The notes under the pieces are model-generated. The model was not told where the DNA came from and ran no database searches. It was given only the letters and a program-made list of their open reading frames with translations. A stretch of DNA of 64,000 nt from Hetaerina americana (taxonomy: Eukaryota; Arthropoda; Insecta; Odonata; Calopterygidae): contig JAKTNV010000005.1 of NCBI GenBank assembly GCA_022747635.1, forward strand, positions 88,849,969-88,913,968. Direction: 5' to 3'. The first letter of the stretch is position 1. The number at the start of each line of letters is the position of its first letter. The translations under genes and the position numbers were made by a program. Positions 22,911-36,036 of the stretch are shown one piece after another.

Positions 22911-24482
22911 ATTGTAATTAAAAGGGACGATTTTCTCTGCCACATAATCTTAACTAGTGGGGATTGGTGCATTTTATTTGGTGGTCTGCGTTTAAATCCA
23001 AATATGTATATAGAGTACCTTACACGAGCAGTACTATTTAGTACAAAGATTGTTCTATGATATAATTACACCAGCGTTATCGAGGCGTGTCGAATCCTGT
23101 TTTTTTAACAAACTGTGATCCACAACCTTTGTCTGTCAATGGGCCAACGGAACACAGCAGATTTTCCCAACTTGCGGGAGTGCACGAAGGAAATCGTAAT
23201 TAATATAGAAATTATTTTTTGGATTTGAATTATTTTATTACATTTGCAGGAACAAAAAATAACTTTAAAAATTGGAAATTTGATTCAATTTTTCTGAAAA
23301 TAGGTGTTTATTGCTCAATGCAAAAGAAGAAGTAGTGGGTAATATTAAATTTTAAATATCATCCAATTCAGTATGAAATGTGCAGTTTCATTGGCAATGT
23401 CTGTGTGCCTCCAGCATCAGATTTCGAAAGCTCTTATTCATCTCTGTTCTGATTTCCCAATGGTCCACGTCTCTCATACATAATTACTGCATTCTGCGCC
23501 AATGTTTTTCATGGATTACTATCCCATTTGTGACCATTCTTCTTCGAGTGAATAGTTTCACGCGTATTCATCATCACTCCTTAAATCTTCTACAACTCTC
23601 AGGTTAATGCCTTTCCAATTTCCCATTCACTGTCATGTTGCTTTCAGCCCTTGGGAAAGTCTCCACTCGTTCTTATTATTGTTATCCACTGGGGATTGAA
23701 GAGTACGAAAGTACATTATTTCAATTCTTAAAGTCGCAATTTGGGCAAGGGAGGCCGCCGGAACGCTTCTTTATTCACGAGTTCTGCGTAATTACGCGTC
23801 GAGAACCGTTTCAGCCACTTGCAACACACTCCGGCGACTTCATTGCTGTTTGCCATTCCCTCAGTCCTATAGAGTATAGCTCGTTAAAGTATTGCTTGCC
23901 CTGTTTCGTTTCCTTTCATGCATCTCCTTCCATTCCTCCTCTCTCTCTCTCTCTCTGTGGGGGGGGGGTGGCGCCTACGCTGCCTGCCTGCTGCGGTGTG
24001 TCAAATTCCCTACCTGTGTCTTTGGGGGCGGAGACTATAAGTTACATTTCCATGTAATTGTAGTATTTCCTCTTCATGCTTTTTAATTATAATTTTCACG
24101 TTATTGGATAGATATTTACTAAATTCGTAGATAGGTTTGGTTGATATTATATGTTGTGGCATGCGTGTAAGTTAACATGGTTTTCATGTGAATATATATG
24201 ACTTTGTGGGTGTAGGTTTGCATGAATATTATGTTTTCGCATGTGGTTTTATTCTCTTTTACGGGTGGTGACCCCACAACCCCCGCCACACGCACTTGCG
24301 GCGGCTGGCGGGGTATTATATAAGTTGAAATTTGTCAGGATTTAATCTCCGCACCCTGTAGGTGTAGTGGAAATTATCGTAGATTCATTTCGGCTCTGAA
24401 CTTAAATTCCTTTTGCCCTCGTATCAGTTAGTTAATTTATCATTATTATAATTAATAATAATATTGTTTTTTTATTTACATG
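22911..24482. other. AT-rich non-coding DNA, no gene recognised
   Basis: A (CT)n tract followed by a G run lies at about 23940-23970. The largest open frame (23635-24057, 140 codons) runs through it and has no recognisable domain. Confidence 0.5.
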
Positions 24483-24705
24483 GTACCCGGCATGCCACTG
24501 CTTGGGTGTGTGGCAGAAGGTGTTTACACCTAGACTACTTTAGATACAAAGTACTTGTCCCCACTCGCGGGTTCGGACAGCGTTATTCCGATTCCTTATC
24601 ATTCGTGGGAAAAATGACATCTTAAATCATTCCCTTCTACACCTAATCTCTCGAATACTATTGACATGATCTCTCCCACCGTGGTGTGATGGGGTTAATA
24701 ATGTT
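24483..24705 (-). repeat. Unclassified dispersed repeat, copy 2
   Basis: On the minus strand this matches the repeats at 13601-13808 and 32890-33105. It includes 'aggtgtagaaggga', 'atgtcatttttcccacga' and a final 'ggcatgccgggtac'. It has diverged substantially from copy 1. Confidence 0.65.
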
Positions 24706-27700
24706 TTTTCAACGTCATCGCTAAAGAGACATCCTCCCAATTTATGCAAGAGTTAAATCTTCAGACCTGCTTGATTTAATGAATGAACAATTTTACTATT
24801 CAATGCGGAAGGTCTCATTTACATCCCGTAAATAGGTACCCTAAGGTCGTGAGTTTCATTCGTAAGATTGGGCGTAAATCTTATGGTATACATCGATTTG
24901 CAAGCTGACTTCTTCGTTTCCCTTTGGATGATACCTTATCGGTAATTACACAGTGTAATGTGCGTGGACCCCCGCTCTCATCTCGATTTATTTTATAAAT
25001 AATGGTCGTTATATTGTATGGTACGTCACCCAGTCCATATTTGCAGCGCGGTTTATCATTTGCATCAGAAACCAATGAATATTAATACTATGTGCATGGC
25101 CGACATCTCGATCTACACTGTTACACTTTCTCACAGTCCTAGTATTAGTAGAAGTCAGAATTTCGGTCTTAATTATTCTGTCACGTACCATGTTTTTCCT
25201 CTAGTCGCTCTTTAAAAGCCCTTGCAGTCGTGCACTTCAGGCTGCCTCTCAGGTCGTTAGTTGACTTATAAGTGTCTCTGTCATTTAAATTAAAATATAC
25301 ATAATAGGTAACAATTGAACTTCATAAAGCGATAAACGGTGAAGGACACTGTTCATTAAAAATGTCTTATTGTCAGTCGCTATTGAAGTAAATAATGGCA
25401 TGTTTTTACCTATTTCCGGCCTGTGGACAGAAACTTGAAGCCTTGCCGAACGCAGTGAAACTAACGCGGGACAATTTTAATATGACTGAATGTCGGGCTC
25501 TTGAAAGAGATTGAGCTCAATGGTTAACTAGAGTCTATGCTAATGATGTAATGGTCAGCTTCGATTTTCACTCGAAAGATTCCTCTTTCACGTTCAAATT
25601 AGGTTGTACATGAACGTGTTGCATGCGAAAGAATATTCCCTCTCCCATTTCAACCATCTTTTAGGTAATTTTGTTCGGAAGAATATTTACACTTGAGTTT
25701 CTTTGTTGCCATTATTCCATCTCTAAGTCACGCTGCTTCCTTATATTTCGTGATGTCTGGCTGCTTTATGCGATAACATTAATGTCTTGGTTGGTTCGTG
25801 TTATTTTTAGCGGGGGTTTCTTTGGTCCTCTCCCGAAACCGTGTTAGAAATCCATTTCGATTGCTTCACTTGCGATTTGATTCTTTTTTCCGGCTTCGAT
25901 TTGGAATAGGGGTGGGATTGTTGACCGTGCTTAATAGGTCTTTTTATCCGAGAATTTGAAAGGAGCCTTAAGTGAAAGTTTAACCGAGTATTTCTTGACT
26001 GCCCACTTTATGGCCATTAAAAACAGACAGAAAAACTATTAATTACAAATAAACGTAATAAAAATCCTTTGAGGTAGAGCTGTGTTGGTAAAACTATCTA
26101 ATGTGGAAATATTTCTTATTTATCACTTCCTGTTGAAGTGCATATAGAAATAATGTGAATGTGATGTGTGTGAAATTGCGATATGAGTATTATTAGCGTG
26201 GCTATGTTAAAAACTTGTATTTATGCAAACCAGGATAACATTTACTCAATGAGTGTATTTTATTTAGGATTCATTTGTTCCGATTCATGAAATAACTTTT
26301 TCATCCGCGTTATTATCTTCTCCGTTTCCAAGGCAACCTATATGAGAATTCCCGTGAAGTGCATTCCAATTCTTTCTTATCTATAGTGAGCAAATGCATT
26401 GAAATGCACTATTGTAATGAATGTTATTTGTTTGCATCTCATATTCAGCGGACGATGCCTGATTTAAATGGAAGTTTTTGCTTTCCTGTTCGGTGCTATA
26501 CACATTTTTTCGGCTTCATGAAGATATCCAGTTTGAAGGTGTCGTAGGTTAAAGTTTGTAGTACGACGACAAACATTTTATCCATTTTGATTTTTTGATT
26601 ACTAAGCCTCCAGAGGGTTTCTGTTGCCTTAGTAATAAAACCAATGGAAAATGAAGGTCTTCGTCAAATTGTTAAGAATTTCAAAGAGGTATGTATTGCC
26701 GCGGTTTATCCAAAAGGTTTCCGAGATCACCGAGTGAGGCGCTGACAGTTTCTTCTCCTTTTTAGTTCTCGCAATAGGTGGAGGGAGCTGCTCTAACAAC
26801 TCCGCACCAATTACATTGTATTATCATATCGTATCGACGACGGTGGCTCGGGGCCTCCGAATCCAATGCGAAATGCCCGGTGAATTGTTAACGCAAGTAA
26901 TGAATATTAATTATGTCAATCCAGTAATAATGAATGATCACACTGGTATTATTTAAAAAAAAGTGTGGTCCTTTGAGTCGCGAAAATTGTTCTGCTTCCC
27001 TCCGAAGTAGCAAAACAAAACATATTTGAATCCAATAGCTTATACAATCTTAGTAACCGTTTTAAGTGCCCCTGCGAAGTTTTTTTTTTAACCAGACTAA
27101 CCGTTTAACCGTTGTCACAGGAGTAACCAAGCGTATAACTCACAAAAAATGTAGTAATCAAATACTGTAAATTATAGGCAAGGCTCAAGGTCAAAACTCT
27201 TGCAAAAAAGCGGAGGTAACCACCCCCACGGTATAAAACACAAATGATATCATGTTAATCTAAAAAGTGTCGGAAAAATTAAGACGATTCATCCCAGAGT
27301 ATTGTAAAACCAGCGTTCTCTCCTTAAGAAGAAATCCAAGCAAGGGATAACCTGAAGAGGATAACAATCCTGAAGAGGATAATGTATGAAAATCGCTACT
27401 GAACGTGCTGCGACTCTCTTGAATGACTCCTCCAGGTCACAGAGTATATACTCTCTGCCCCAAGTGCTTAGCTTTAAAACGCCCGGGAGCCACTCAGTAT
27501 TTCATTTTTAAATTATATGAAAAAGTGCCGCTCTCCTTAACAACGCACGATCGCCGTCATTGGTGCGAATACCCTTCGGGGATTGAACTAAAATAAGTCT
27601 GCGAAAGACCGTTCCGATCTCATTCAGGATCTTCATCCATCTTCTTCTAGGCCTTATGACTTAAATGACATTAAAATTGAGAATAATGGGAAATTTTTGA

Positions 27701-27929
27701 ATGCATTAATGAATGAACAAAATTAATTTCATGATATGATTGACGAAAAATCATTTGCAAGATAATTTTACTTAAGGATGCCATGCGTTTTACGTAAGGT
27801 TTAGTCTACGAGTATCGGAAGAGTATCCATAGCTACTAAATTATGAACGGAAGTGGTTGTGTCGAACGTGTGATAATAACAATCTACTGCTTGAGGTATG
27901 TTTTTTTTTGGCATAGACTGTACATGATC
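24706..27929. other. AT-rich non-coding DNA, no gene recognised
   Basis: No open frame over about 75 codons, no tRNA-like fold and no repeat with definable ends were seen. Confidence 0.55.
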
Positions 27930-28665
27930 ACATTTATAGACCTCGGTTTACAAAATGGAACCTGAAACCGCACACTTCATTAAATTTTTCTGCAACACCG
28001 ATTACCTCCTTTTTCCCTTCATTCCGTCCATCATGCTTATCCCATTTATACCCATTCCCCTTTTTCCTGACGTTCTCTATCACAGTCTTCAACATCCCAT
28101 TGCCAATCAATATGCTCCGCATCCATTTTTCATACCTCCTTTGGATTTCTCCCAACAATCACCTCTCCGCCCCCTACATACCCAGAAATTCCTCGTTTGT
28201 TTTTCTTAATGCCCGCTTCATCTTCTCCATTCGTATCTACGCCCAAAAGCATCCATTACTATCGTATTACCTCCTAATAAACATCATATTATCTTTCTAA
28301 CTCACCGGCCTGATATCTTTACCATTAATGTGTATATGTCCAATGCAATCTTCCCATCTCTTTGGAATCTTTTCTAGTTCTTTTAATATATTCCCTCATT
28401 ATTTATATTGTTTGCACGGATTTTCCCTTCCTACTTCCTGTCTGTTCCTGCTTTTAAGCTTTAACCTCTGCAGCGCGCCAACTTCAACTTCCTTGGTGAC
28501 TTTCCATACCATCGCCTTGCGTCTTCCATCACGCTTCTTTTGCTCTATTAATTTCCCACCTCAGTTTATTTTTCTGCTCTTTGTACACACATTTACCTCT
28601 CTTATCCATTTTCCTTATCATCTCGTCTGTAATTCATTCTTCCCTTGTTATTCTTCTATTTAATC
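27930..28665 (-). mobile_element. RTE LINE remnant with internal deletion
   Basis: On the minus strand about 28665-28350 translates, with frameshifts, as 'RRKCVYKEQKNKLRWEINRA', which fits the linker between endonuclease and polymerase in RTE elements and resembles 51600-51800. From about 28225 down to 27934 it is the ORF's C-terminal end ('MLKTVIENVRKKGNGYKWD'). The polymerase core between them is missing or unrecognisable. There are many stops. Confidence 0.65.
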
Positions 28666-31600
28666 TGCTCATTCTTTCCTTTGGTACTTCCGAATGACCA
28701 CTTTTGAGATTTACCTATATATTTTCTATTATACCCGTCTTCCTGTTCTTCATCATTAATATTTTCACTGCATAATTTTAATCACTCATTGCTTCGAATA
28801 CATTTCATTTCCGAATCCCAAATCCCCATTTCATCCTCGTTTATGTGACACTTAATTAACGATTACGATTTTAGCCTAACCAAGCCTCCATGACTAATTT
28901 TTAACTCAATGTATTGATGTTAGTTTTGTAAAATTTCTTTCTTGGAAATGAATTGCCTCTTTGAGCTTTTAGCTTCCCTCTTCATTTAATTTGAAATTTA
29001 TTTACTAGTTTTGCCCAAAATTACGACAAACCAGTGACACCTAGGTAAGTGCTTGATTATAGTTGTTCCAAGAGTGCATGTGCCTCAACCGTCTCCGTTC
29101 TCAAAGTAACCTTATGTAAAACCTTAATTTTTTAATAGCAGGTTAGCTGCGTATTTAGTTCCTTATATTGAAGAAAGTAATTCGTTAATCTATTCGTGCG
29201 TCCCTTTCTCCTTCTAGCGATTTGGACAAAAATAGTCATTTTATCGACAGAAATATTAACGCTCAAATATGATAACCTGAAGTCGGTAATTCTGTTTTGA
29301 CGTTATGGTAATTCATTATTTCCACATTGTCTCTCTTAACCCTGCTCAAATTGCATGTCTTTATGACCAGGTCAGCAAACCACCATCTCCGGCGCTCGCG
29401 AACTCCCTTCTTCAGACAATAACAATTTCTCACTCTAAATACGTTTTTACGTAATTCACCTTTCCTCTGCACTTTCCCTCAAGATTTGTGAACCAGAAGT
29501 CTTCTTCAAGGCAGTAATTCCCTGCCATCATTATGCACGGTGCTTAAAGAACTTTGGAATAATCTGGGTGGTCACGAGAAACTGTGCACTTCGAACATCT
29601 TACTGCACTGCGACTCTCCTCAGAGGTGGGCGATATCGGAGGATCGTCTAGGACTTTCCAGTTTTCCGAATAGAAAATTAGTGCTTTTAGCTCTTAGTAC
29701 GTATATATCTGAATGTTGAAAATATTTACTTCACAAAAACAGAGTGTGCTGGATTTCAGCATCATGTTTACACATGGAGATCATAGTGAAACATTTGGTC
29801 ACAAAAGATAAGCAAATGAAACCGCTAATTGATAGTCATCAAATGGGAAACTGTGATAATATATCATTTATCGTATTTCACCCGTCAAAAGAAGGTCATA
29901 TGCCTCGTCGAAATTTGGCCTAATATGAATAATTAGACCCAACTTTGGAGATTAGAAGCCATTCCGCAAATTTTTTTTGGTTGCCTCCACAAGTACGTAT
30001 GTGTAGCAATAAGAGTGGTAGTCGATGCTAACCTGCTAACTTGTACCCGAATCGAAACTTCGTAATCAGTAAATGGTTTGACTGTGTTAAAATATATACC
30101 TTCTTTATCTTAACACTGAAATCAATCCTTGAGGTCATTATCAATATTTCGGGTACGTATGTCGAATTATCCGTTCGCATAAGCTTGCAAAAAGCTGCCC
30201 AAATTGGCGCCAGGTTCATTGGCGCCCGCGATGCGTTCAAATTCGGAGAAACAGAGGATGGAAAAATCAGTGTTTGCCCCTTGTCTCCAGGAAGCCACAA
30301 GGCTCCTATTTGGTAGCATAAATCTCGTTTTAGAAGTGAAACTCGGGAAGGGAAAACCGGGGTCTGTGTCTCAAAATGAATTTCACTATATTCTTAAAAA
30401 GAAAAGAAGTTCAATTTTTAGCATTGATTTTCGCAGTTACAGATTGGACGTTCTAGGAAGAGACTAGGTTGATAGAATAGTGAAAGGGATAGACTTCTCT
30501 TTTGTAATTTTGTTACTTTAAATTAGACACCGAGATCTCGAGTAATTGATGGTGGACAAGGTTTAGTTAATCCTTTTAAATCCTTCATTAAAGACAGGCA
30601 AACGTGGAAAGCACGAATTATTTCGAAGAGTCAAGAAGAAAGTAAGCACATCCTGATTCGGAAAGGCATTTCATTTTTAACATTAATTTCCGGAAATAAC
30701 CTCGAAATTAGAGAGGGTAAACGGCTCTAAAAATCCCTTAACTTTCAGTTTCATTCATTGATTGATCATAGGAGATCCGGACTGTTAGAAACTAGGCCAA
30801 ATTTGCGCGGCTGAAATTTCTCCCCTTGAATAATGAGCATCGCAAATGAAGGTATCATTGTCCTTTCGTCGCTTTCAATTTGTGACGGTAAAAGGAGGAA
30901 GCACTCGGAGAGTGTGATCTGGATTGTTTGCCCTTGGTCTGCACCCGCAGTCTCTTATCCCGTTATCGAGAAAGTGATTAACCCACCGAAGAGTGGGCAA
31001 AGTAAAAGCTTTCGTCTCCGGCCAAGTATCAGTGTCTCGTCTTTCAAATCTGCAGGTTATTTGCGAGTTCCCTTGGGCTTCACACGCGCCACGTAATCGC
31101 AGCAAGTATTGGAACGCATCATTTATCTGCGCTTAGCATAGGTTTCCTACTTATGGATACTGTTCATAGAAGACTTAAACGAGTCTTTTGGTTTGTATGA
31201 ATGGACCACTCCTCTTTTACTAAATACTCAGTAGCACCAAAAAATTAAAGGAACTTCCAAAATATGTACTTCCATTCGCAACTCTTAAAGTAGCTAGAAA
31301 GAAGTCCACTACAAGGTGGCAGTTAAAAGAACTAACGTAAATTCTGGTTTATTAATGTAAGAGTGCATTATTTACCGGTTTATTAATGACTGGTACATCA
31401 GTCTGGGTTCATTCTTGTATTTGTGCCCATGCGGTCGTGAGGCAACCTTCCTGTTCGAAAAGAAAAGGGGATCACGGGTCAGAGAACAAGCAAACGAAAG
31501 TGATGAGAGGCTAAAAAAATTCAATTGAGAGAATTAGCGGAAAATTGAATTAAAATACGAAGAATGCCAGTGGAGCTAGGTATTAGTGTTGGAATTAAGC

Positions 31601-32723
31601 AAGTGAGAGTTATTAGAAGACATTCCAAATAGATTTAGTTTTCACTAGTCCAAGATGTCTAATCATAGAAAATCATTAATGTGATGACTACAGTTTGCTA
31701 ATCATTCATTTAAAAAAAGGGAGGTTTTCCAGTGTATGATATCAGTATCGTAAGACAGCTTCAAGCTGAAAAGGGTTGCCAATCTTTCCTTCCCTGTCAA
31801 ATTACCGAAACTCGGAAAGGAGCGAGCTGACTTGTTGAAGTTTTTAATCACAGCTGTCGGAAACAGTAAATGTGAATGTATCGTTTGAAATTATATTTCA
31901 CTCAGAGCATGGAAATAAATCTCTTGATGTTTCCTAAATTTCTTTACACGGAAGAATTATTTCTCTGAGGTTTTATCGCTTTGGAATGAATGCTACCGTG
32001 AGTACATTTTCTGGCTTTTAGTGCCCCGCATTAAACTGATTGCTTATGTCCAGAGCGATTTATATTCATCACATTTTGATCTTCGGAATTTCTTTTAGGG
32101 TTGTATATTACGGTGGTAAAAAGTCTAAACAAAGCTCAATTCATTTTATAGGTTTTCAGTTTGTATTGTTTACAATTCTTTGGTAAATTTTCCAGTTGGT
32201 ATGGTGAAAAGAAATAAATTAACACTTATATTTTAGCGCGACAGTGCAGTTAGACGGTAAGTTCCTATAAGCTCGTTGGTCGCGGAAACTTCTGATTCCC
32301 TGTGAAAATTTAAGACCCTGTATTTAGATTTGAAATTTGTGAGTTAAAGGTACCCTAGTTACCTTAATTATTTACCATACGCATGTACCTGAGATGCGGC
32401 AGAGCATTCAGTTTTTTGAACTGAGAAGATAATGCTTCTTTTTTTAGAATTATCAAATGAATTCAATAACAAAACATGCCATATTTATTTCCACAGACTC
32501 GTTTAGTATTGTTTCAAATCTTTAATTGTAGCTCGTATCACGGTTTCGACTCTTACGGCTGCTCGCAGGGGATTCCCATTACTTTAGGGGTTTGGACATC
32601 CATGGGGGGGGGGGGGGGGTCATCATTAGCCAGCCGGGCTACAGCGTATCTATTTCGTTGCGGTCAACGGTCGGCCAATTGTAACTTGAAGATGTCACTA
32701 TTTATCCCTTATTTTAGTTTTTT
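28666..32723. other. AT-rich non-coding DNA, no gene recognised
   Basis: Open frames are all under 100 codons and none is recognised, including those at 30041-30316 and 30833-31096. A run of 16 G residues lies at 32604-32619. No mobile element with clear ends was found in this 4 kb, the emptiest stretch of the window. Confidence 0.5.
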
Positions 32724-32760
32724 AGTACCCTGCAAGCCACCGACCGCTATGGTGTGTGGA
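32724..32760 (-). repeat. Unclassified dispersed repeat, terminal fragment
   Basis: The minus strand ends 'ggtggcttgcagggtacta', matching the last 30 or so bases of copy 1 at 13780-13809. The rest of the repeat is absent here. Confidence 0.6.
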
Positions 32761-32889
32761 AGTCACTAATGTGATTGAACCATGAGTAACTTAGTGAATT
32801 ATTTCCCCGTACATTGCCATGTTTTTATTCAATATTCAAGATGAGAGTTCTCAATGTTGAGCCGCTAACCCTTGATTTTATTTTAATAC

Positions 32890-33105
32890 TTACTACTGCT
32901 AGCCACCGCTAAGGTGTGTTTCAGAGGGTGATTACACGCCAGGCTACTTTTGACCCTAAATACTCCCCCCTCCAACTCGATCGAACAGCGTTATTCTCAT
33001 GCCTTGTTGTTCGTGGGAAAAATGACATCTTAAATATATCCGTTCTACACCTAACAGTTTGACTCACATGATTTCTCCTACCGCAGTACGATGGGGTCAA
33101 CAATA
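32890..33105 (-). repeat. Unclassified dispersed repeat, copy 3
   Basis: It aligns by eye with copy 2 (24483-24705) over nearly its full length in the same orientation. Shared blocks include 'atgtcatttttcccacgaa' and 'taggtgtagaa', with a 'gaccccatcg' start. About 130 bp separates it from the terminal fragment at 32724-32760. Confidence 0.7.
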
Positions 33106-35233
33106 CTGTTGCTATGTTTAAAATATTCTCTCCTGTCTTGTTTTCACTGTCCTTGTGCCAGCATTTTCATATTTGTGTTTATAAAAGAGGTCGATTGGCT
33201 TGAATGAGACGTAATTCGAACTGCCGCTCCGGGTGAAAGGAACGCCTTTAACTGGTTGGTCCTGGGGACGTTTTACGTATTGGAATTTTCTTCGTTTGTG
33301 TGTATAACGTGGAATCCCGAAAGTCATTCACTTTGGAAGTGTCTGTCTTATGTTCTCATTGAATGTACAGCCACCGTGAGTGTTCATCCCCCTCCCCTTT
33401 AACATTATCAGGATTCATAGCTGCCCTTTGGCGCATTAATGAATCAATCAATCCAGCCGCAGCCCTAGCCTCGTGGCTTTCGTCCGGAATTGTGCAATTC
33501 GAACAGATCTCCGCTCACAGTAAACTAAGGTGCTTCCGTTAATTCATGCTACTGAGAAAAGTTTTGAATGAAGACTCGGATGGAAACTGAATTGTTCTAT
33601 TCGATGAAAGTAAAATGGTGAAAGTATCATTCAAATGTATGCTCATTTTGCGAAATGTCGTGAAGGAAATTTGACGAAATATTTTATTTCCCAAAAGGGC
33701 GATAGTCTGTAATTTCAAAATCTCGTCTGTTTATTGAAAGGTAATCGCTTCCAGTTCCGGCTCGTTGCTTGGTCGTCGTCTAGTTCTGCCGGGAAACCAA
33801 ATTACGAATCACAAGTAGCCCATCAGCATCCTCAAGAGAAGCGTGAATCACTACGGGAGTCCAGCTGAAATAAAATGAGACTTGCCGAGTACCCCTCCCT
33901 ATCCACCTCCGTCTGTCGATAAATTTTTCGGCACTTGGCCTGTAAACCCATGGATGTGATATTGGGCGTGAAAAGTGGTTCACTGGAGGGGATTTGGCGG
34001 AAAAAAATATGTTGGGTGGGTATTTTTTGTCGTGTTTGTGAGGCCAATTCTTCCAGATGATTAACCTCTGACAATGATTTAATATCAGAGTGTATATTCT
34101 TCATTTTTTATTTTAACAAAACAGTTGTTTTTAAGCTATTCGCTGACAATAGTCAATTGCATTTCTAATGTTCTCATATCAAAGGCAAAAACAATGTAAA
34201 TGTTTACATTTATTTATATTAATAAGACAAAGTGATAGACTAAATAGATATAGTGAAATATTTCGGGTGAAATGGAAACATATGATAACATGGAGATAAA
34301 AATATCTTAATAGTGTATATTACAAGACAAACAATAATAATAATAATAATTAGGAACCGAGTGGAATTGACTCAATCATTACTCGGCGAAAGTGTTAGGG
34401 GATTCAATTTTTTTAATCCAGTTCCACCGAGGTTGAAGAAACGTTTGCGTGGTATTTATAGAATAGTTTGCTCAATATGCATGTGTACAAATCATACAGT
34501 GGCAGGTTTGACTCTTAGAAACTCTCCATTTATGAAGAGGAACAGATAGTGCTACTTGTAATTTCCACTAATGCTTTATTTTCTCGTCCCATTTTCGACT
34601 CTTTGGGTGATCTCCAAGTGAACGTAACTTGAAATTGAAAACCAGGTCGTGTGGGTAATTTTTTGTGGAAATTAAAGTGTGTGTCTGTTCAAAACCTGTG
34701 CACTTTTGTGTTCTCGTTCAAATCTATCCCCTGGGTGCGTCTTCGTGACTTCGGTTTAGTTGCTTGAATTGAATTGGGCACCCTTTATTACAAAAAGCAA
34801 TTGTACACCTTAGTAACCTCACCGACTTAAACACAGGTCTTCAAAATCATGGGGTTTTTTTATGTAAAGTAAATCACGTAATCATGTTGTTTTCAGTGGA
34901 TGTGCTACAGTTGTTCTTCGGTGGTGTCGACCCAGCCTCCTTGCCAAGTGTTGATGACCTTGTGAATCTTGTATGCGCTGTCGGCAGTCTTACATAGATC
35001 TGTTTTTCTCCTCGATTAGCTCACTAGGTGGGATTGAACTTAAATGTTCGATTTCTAACCTCACATTTCTCCTTGGCTGCATTTGGAGACGAAAGCGGGG
35101 AGAAGACCCTGATGTCCTTGTGTGTTGGGACTTATTCTCTCTAACTGAAAGTTTAGGAAGAAAGTGTAATCCATACTCGTGTCAGTCCACACAGTCTGCA
35201 CGCTCTCCAGACGTGACGTGAATCCTCAATGAT
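33106..35233. other. AT-rich non-coding DNA, no gene recognised
   Basis: A short (AAT)n run occurs at about 34331-34351. No coding or RNA feature could be supported. Confidence 0.5.
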
Positions 35234-35271
35234 AGGATCGTAACCGCCAACCCAGTTGCTCTCTCTCTCTC

Positions 35272-35360
<89 letters not shown>

Positions 35361-35401
35361 ATAGAGAGAGAGAGAGCAACTGGGTTGGCGGTTACGATCC
35401 T
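35234..35401. repeat. Palindrome with 41-bp perfect arms around (AT)n
   Basis: The arms 35234-35274 and 35361-35401 are exact inverted copies (41 bp, including a seven-unit CT/GA tract) separated by an almost pure AT tract. The right arm's 'ggttggcggttacgatcc' resembles a tRNA B-box end, and another B-box-like 'ggtgttcaagtccc' follows at about 35449-35462, so a tRNA-headed SINE may have contributed. Confidence 0.88.
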
Positions 35402-35572
35402 ATATGCATCTATATATATATGCATCCGCCCGGCAAGTGGAAAGATCCGGTGTTCAAGTCCCAGTGAAGGAAATATTTTTACGCTTGTGATCTGTTCGCT
35501 TCCACCTTCCCCACCAACCTATTTCCTTGTGAATGAATATTTGTTCGCCATATGGCGGGATTTTTTGTTTGA

Positions 35573-35589
35573 ATGTGTGTGTGTGTGTG

Positions 35590-35657
<68 letters not shown>
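35573..35657. repeat. (GT)n-(TATG)n-(AT)n compound microsatellite
   Basis: GT repeats run into TATATG and then a pure AT tract of about 56 bp. Open frames crossing it are artefacts of the repeat. Confidence 0.9.
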
Positions 35658-35661
<4 letters not shown>

Positions 35662-36036
35662 CATTGAAAAATTTCTTTTACTCATACATCCGTCACCGCC
35701 TCAATTAGACTCTCTGGGCTTTCAAAGTCTCTTTCCCGACCCATATGTTGTCCTTTGGCCACTCACTGTCTCCTAATGTTGAATAATACGCTTTCGACGT
35801 GAAATCACTTGCACAGGAAACATGCTACGTTGAAACTGGGGATGCCGGAGCTGGACACAATTGACTGGAACTCGGGCTCGCGAATAATTCACTCACCCAT
35901 TATTTTTCTTAGGTGGCATATTTGAGATGAATCCCTTGTTCAAAAATATCCTCTAGGCAATGTCATAATTCTGCATTCAATTTCATTTTCCTTAAACATA
36001 ATCAACCTCATAATTTGTTTTCCTACATTTGTTCTC
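35658..36036. other. 3' flank of the GMC gene
   Basis: This lies downstream of the minus-strand stop codon at 36037 and should contain the 3' untranslated region. I could not point to a canonical AATAAA on the minus strand with confidence. Nothing else recognised. Confidence 0.4.
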
